In this document: positions 3,436 through 5,627 of the stretch, piece by piece
Position numbering within the stretch: position 1 is the first letter of the stretch
Layout: each line of letters begins with the position of its first letter
NCBI GenBank assembly: GCA_016190245.1
Contig: JACPQY010000018.1
Span: 1-5,627, forward strand
Reading direction: 5' to 3'
Length of the DNA: 5,627 nucleotides
From: Nitrospirota bacterium
Lineage (GTDB): Bacteria > JACPQY01
Made by a program: the position numbers and the translations under genes
Notes under the pieces: model-generated
What the model was told of the DNA's origin: nothing
What the model saw: the letters and a program-made list of their open reading frames with translations, nothing else
The model's database searches: none

Positions 3436-5544
3436 TCACGGCTTCGGGCTTTCAACGACCACCGCTGAAGGGGTTTCTGTGTAGCCGAGTCGTCCGACCC
3501 CGGCCTGGCCTTCACTGTTCAACCCCCAGCACCACAGCGAGGTGTCTTCCAGGAGCGCACAGGAATGGTGACCCCCCGAGGCGATGGCCGTCGCTTTCCG
3601 GGGAAGTGATACCCGCCCTGCCGGGACGTTAGTCGAATTGGACCCCTGCCCGGACTGGCCGTAGTCGTTCCGGCCCCAGCACCAAATCTCACCCGCCTGC
3701 GTGAGCGCGCAGGTGTGCTCGCCACCGGCGGCCATCATCGTCACATCCGCGCGCATCTGCACGGGTGTGAAGCGGTCCTGGCTGCTCGCCGCGCCATCCG
3801 CCTGCCCCCGAGCCGTGCTTCCCCAGCAGTACCCCTGCCCGGAGGAAAGCCATCCGCACGTGTGCTCGAATCCAGCCGTCACTCCCACAACCCCGGGCAA
3901 TCCCCCGACCTTCATCGGCGAGAACCGATCAGTCGTCGCACCATTGCCGAGTTGGCCATGATCGTTGGCGCCCCAGCAATACAGATCGCCGCTCGATTGG
4001 ACGGCGCACGTGTGCGCCGCACCCGCGGCGATGCCGGTGACACCTCCGATGGAGTCCAGCCGTGTGGGTTCCACGAACGCGAGCAGAGCTTCGCCCAGCC
4101 CGAGTTGGCCACGCGCGTGATCGCCCCAACACCACACTTCGCCGGACTGAGTCCACACGCAGCCGTGCGAGCCGCCCATCGCCGCTCCTGCGGCATCGGA
4201 TCTCGAGTAGACGGGCTTCGGCGTGCCCGAGTGCGCCACCTCCACCAGTTTCTTCCCCTCCACCTTCGAGGGCAGAGCGCCCCAGCACTTCACGTTGCGA
4301 TCCCCGAGGACAACACACGTCGTCCTCGCCCCTGCCGCAAGGGAAACGGCCGAGGAAACGCCGGCCACAACCACCGCCGCCGCACCACGGGCCGCCCCCC
4401 CCGTGCCCAGTTGCAAGAAGACGTTGTCGCCCCAGCAGTCCACGCCGCCCCCCGTGAGGAGCGCGCAGGTGTGATACTCCCCCGCCGCGACAGACAGGAC
4501 TCCCGAGAGGGGTTGCCCTGTCGGGCTGCTGCCGGTTTGGCTGCTTCCCGTCTGGTCCGACACAAGCTCCACCTTCGCCTCAACCTTGTTCGCATCGAGA
4601 TTCCCTGCCTCGTCCTGGGCGCGCACGACAAAGAAATGGGTTTGGCCCGGCTCCAGCTCCTCCACCAGGATCTGAGTTCCACCCTTCACTCCCAGCGCCG
4701 CCGAGAAGGCCGATCCGCAAACGCCCGACTCGTTCGAGCGGCAGACCAGGTAGCGGATCGCGTCGGCGCTCGTTCGATCGTCCTTCGCGGGATCCCAGGT
4801 CAGCACCACGCTTTTCGACGAGGCCGCCTGGCCGGACTTGATCCCCGCGAAAACAGGTGGAGTCGTGTCGGGCACCTCAGCCTGATCGGGATTCGGCTGC
4901 ACCGTGGGCTCCGTAGGGGGCTGGGGCTCCGGCGGGGCGAACACTTGCAGGGTTGTGTCCGACGGCTTCAATTCCGATTTCGGCACGAGCGGCAGGTCCC
5001 GCAGTTTGGCCAACCGGAACGCTTCGTCGAAGACGCTCAACTCATGCTCCGTTCCCTGGGGTAAACGGATGCCCTTCTGCGTCGTCATCGCCACCACCCG
5101 CCCGTGCTCGACCTTGAGCCGCATGACGGTCACGTAGTTCTCGCCCTCCCAGACGAACGTGATCTGGTCGCCGACGGGCAGCGGCGCCTCCAGCCAGTTG
5201 GTGACCTCCCGATAGCCGGGCCCGGGGTGTGTCCGCAACTCCAGGAAGTCGAACTGGCTCTTGTTGCGGATTACGAGCCGAGGGGGGGGAGGCACGAGAA
5301 GAACCACCTCCGCCGCCGCGGCCCCTCCCGCCCCTTCCTTCACCTCCCCGCAGGAGGCCAGGACGGCGATCAGGGTCGCCGCCCACAGGCCGGTCGTCAG
5401 ACGACCAAGTGGCCGTGCATGACGAATTGGAGATGCGATCGAATCATGAAAGCGTAGGGGAGCATGTTTACATGCTCCCAAATTGGGCGGATCTAAAGAT
5501 CCGCCCCTACCACGGTCATTGCCCTGCCATCCTGGCAGGGCCAC
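3436..5544 (-). CDS. Lipoprotein with FN3 domain and seven-bladed RCC1-type beta-propeller
   Basis: The frame ends at TGA 3438-3436 and is open back to GTG 5544, giving 702 residues. The real start is unclear: the first ~32 codons lie in repeat DNA, and no in-frame ATG or GTG lies between them and the signal sequence. GLWAATLIAVLASC (52-65) is a lipoprotein signal with lipobox LASC and Cys65, preceded by basic residues (R41, R44, R48). Then come a Gly/Ala and poly-Pro stretch, an unassigned beta-rich domain (about 88-185), a Pro-rich linker (203-230), an FN3 domain (about 228-327; DTTPPVFAGIKSG, VVLTWDPAKD, VVRAQDEAGNLD) and a QTGSS linker. Residues 350-700 hold seven RCC1 repeats with HTCAL...CWG...GQLG cores. 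The CX9CWG pairs are C360/370, 410/420, 462/472, 513/523, 563/573, 612/622 and 662/672, so each blade can be pinned by a disulfide. Such propellers usually bind proteins or ligands; here the setting is the outer envelope. The ligand is unknown. Confidence 0.88.
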   Translation of the reverse strand: MALPGWQGNDRGRGGSLDPPNLGACKHAPLRFHDSIASPIRHARPLGRLTTGLWAATLIAVLASCGEVKEGAGGAAAAEVVLLVPPPPRLVIRNKSQFDFLELRTHPGPGYREVTNWLEAPLPVGDQITFVWEGENYVTVMRLKVEHGRVVAMTTQKGIRLPQGTEHELSVFDEAFRLAKLRDLPLVPKSELKPSDTTLQVFAPPEPQPPTEPTVQPNPDQAEVPDTTPPVFAGIKSGQAASSKSVVLTWDPAKDDRTSADAIRYLVCRSNESGVCGSAFSAALGVKGGTQILVEELEPGQTHFFVVRAQDEAGNLDANKVEAKVELVSDQTGSSQTGSSPTGQPLSGVLSVAAGEYHTCALLTGGGVDCWGDNVFLQLGTGGAARGAAAVVVAGVSSAVSLAAGARTTCVVLGDRNVKCWGALPSKVEGKKLVEVAHSGTPKPVYSRSDAAGAAMGGSHGCVWTQSGEVWCWGDHARGQLGLGEALLAFVEPTRLDSIGGVTGIAAGAAHTCAVQSSGDLYCWGANDHGQLGNGATTDRFSPMKVGGLPGVVGVTAGFEHTCGWLSSGQGYCWGSTARGQADGAASSQDRFTPVQMRADVTMMAAGGEHTCALTQAGEIWCWGRNDYGQSGQGSNSTNVPAGRVSLPRKATAIASGGHHSCALLEDTSLWCWGLNSEGQAGVGRLGYTETPSAVVVESPKP
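5397..5447 (-). other. 16-codon out-of-frame mini-ORF ahead of the RCC1 lipoprotein signal
   Basis: ATG at 5447-5445 opens a 16-residue reading frame (MIRSHLQFVMHGHLVV) ending with TGA 5399-5397. The TGA overlaps the CTG codon (5400-5398) of the RCC1 frame in a CTGA arrangement. It has no ribosome binding site. It could be a leader peptide coupled to a noncanonical CTG start, the remnant of the true start displaced by a frameshift, or chance. Presence of the frame is certain; function is not. Confidence 0.25.
5454..5510. repeat. Palindromic two-hairpin repeat with 7-bp terminal inverted repeats
   Basis: GTAGGGG (5454-5460) and CCCCTAC (5504-5510) are perfect terminal inverted repeats. Between and partly overlapping them are two strong hairpins. 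GGGAGCATGT (5458-5467) pairs with ACATGCTCCC (5470-5479) across a TT loop. GGGCGGATCT (5485-5494) pairs with AGATCCGCCC (5497-5506) across an AA loop. They are separated by AAATT. The design is that of a non-autonomous palindromic interspersed repeat. On the minus strand it lies just upstream of, and reads into, the N-terminal frame of the RCC1 lipoprotein gene, contributing residues such as GGSLDPPNLGACKHAPL. I recall similar chance translations from repeat-rich bacterial genomes. Confidence 0.82.
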
Positions 5545-5611
5545 ACCTGGGCAGGAAGCCCTGGTGCCACGAGCGGAAGGCAGCCCACGAAGGGCTGCGA
5601 TGAACGTGGCA
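5521..5611. repeat. Row of hairpins at the right edge (probable composite palindromic repeat)
   Basis: Three stems lie side by side. GCCCTGCCA (5521-5529) pairs with TGGCAGGGC (5533-5541) across TCC. CACCTGGGC (5544-5552) pairs with GCCCTGGTG (5558-5566) with one mismatch. GCAGCCC (5580-5586) pairs with GGGCTGC (5592-5598), enclosed by TGCCACG (5565-5571) and CGTGGCA (5605-5611). The density of stems is far above that in the coding regions of the window. There is no gene here apart from the questionable extension of the RCC1 frame to 5544. It may be part of a longer repeat with 5454-5510, continuing beyond the window, or a structured RNA region. Confidence 0.6.
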
Positions 5612-5627
5612 TTGCGTGGTACCTGGC

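Noticed and set aside
3715-5064. Plus-strand open frame of about 449 codons
   Set aside because: Antisense to the RCC1/FN3 gene. The minus strand encodes regular repeats with conserved Trp, Gly and Cys, whereas this frame gives an Arg/His/Pro-rich product.
5442-5627. CRISPR-like array at the right edge
   Set aside because: The hairpins differ from each other in sequence and spacing; there are no identical direct repeats with regular spacers.

Overview
The window is very GC-rich DNA from a bacterium. Its protein types are a GGDEF signalling protein, two lipoproteins and a seven-bladed RCC1-type lipoprotein with an FN3 domain. Together with scattered palindromic repeats they suggest a Deltaproteobacteria/Myxococcota-like organism or another high-GC lineage known mainly from environmental genomes. 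That assignment is an inference, because no rRNA or marker gene is present.

Left part, minus strand, read from high to low coordinates. A small exported protein (2646-2041) has beta-type repeats and a C-terminal twin CX3C motif. Next is an unrecognised 427-residue lipoprotein (1964-681), preceded by a promoter-like pair of boxes placed so that transcription would begin at or next to its ATG. Then, 29 bases after its stop, comes the start of a diguanylate cyclase-like protein with a degenerate receiver-like N-terminus (651 to beyond base 1). The last two could be cotranscribed. The cyclase is cut by the window edge exactly at its GGDEF/GGEEF loop, inside a run of nine G, where the frame does not give the canonical motif.

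Middle. Roughly 330 bases between divergent genes (2647-2978) hold a candidate promoter and UTR hairpin for the twin-CX3C gene, a 99-base MITE-like palindromic repeat (2832-2930), and a perfect 19-base direct repeat on either side of that element. A small one-TM membrane protein of a conserved uncharacterised type follows on the plus strand (2979-3407). It converges on the RCC1 gene with 28 bases between stops.

Right part. A large minus-strand lipoprotein gene ends at 3436 and its frame stays open to 5544. It carries a lipobox, an unassigned beta-rich domain, a proline-rich linker, an FN3 domain and seven RCC1 blades, each with the same CX9CWG cysteine pair. Upstream lie a two-hairpin palindromic repeat (5454-5510) and a row of further hairpins up to the window edge. 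The frame runs into these repeats with no convincing start codon of its own, so the N-terminus is probably mis-started, noncanonical or frameshifted.

There is no clear metabolic pathway. The shared theme is the cell envelope: three of the four complete genes encode exported or lipid-anchored proteins, the fourth encodes a membrane protein, and a c-di-GMP enzyme lies next to them. I see no tRNA, rRNA, CRISPR array, transposase or phage gene.
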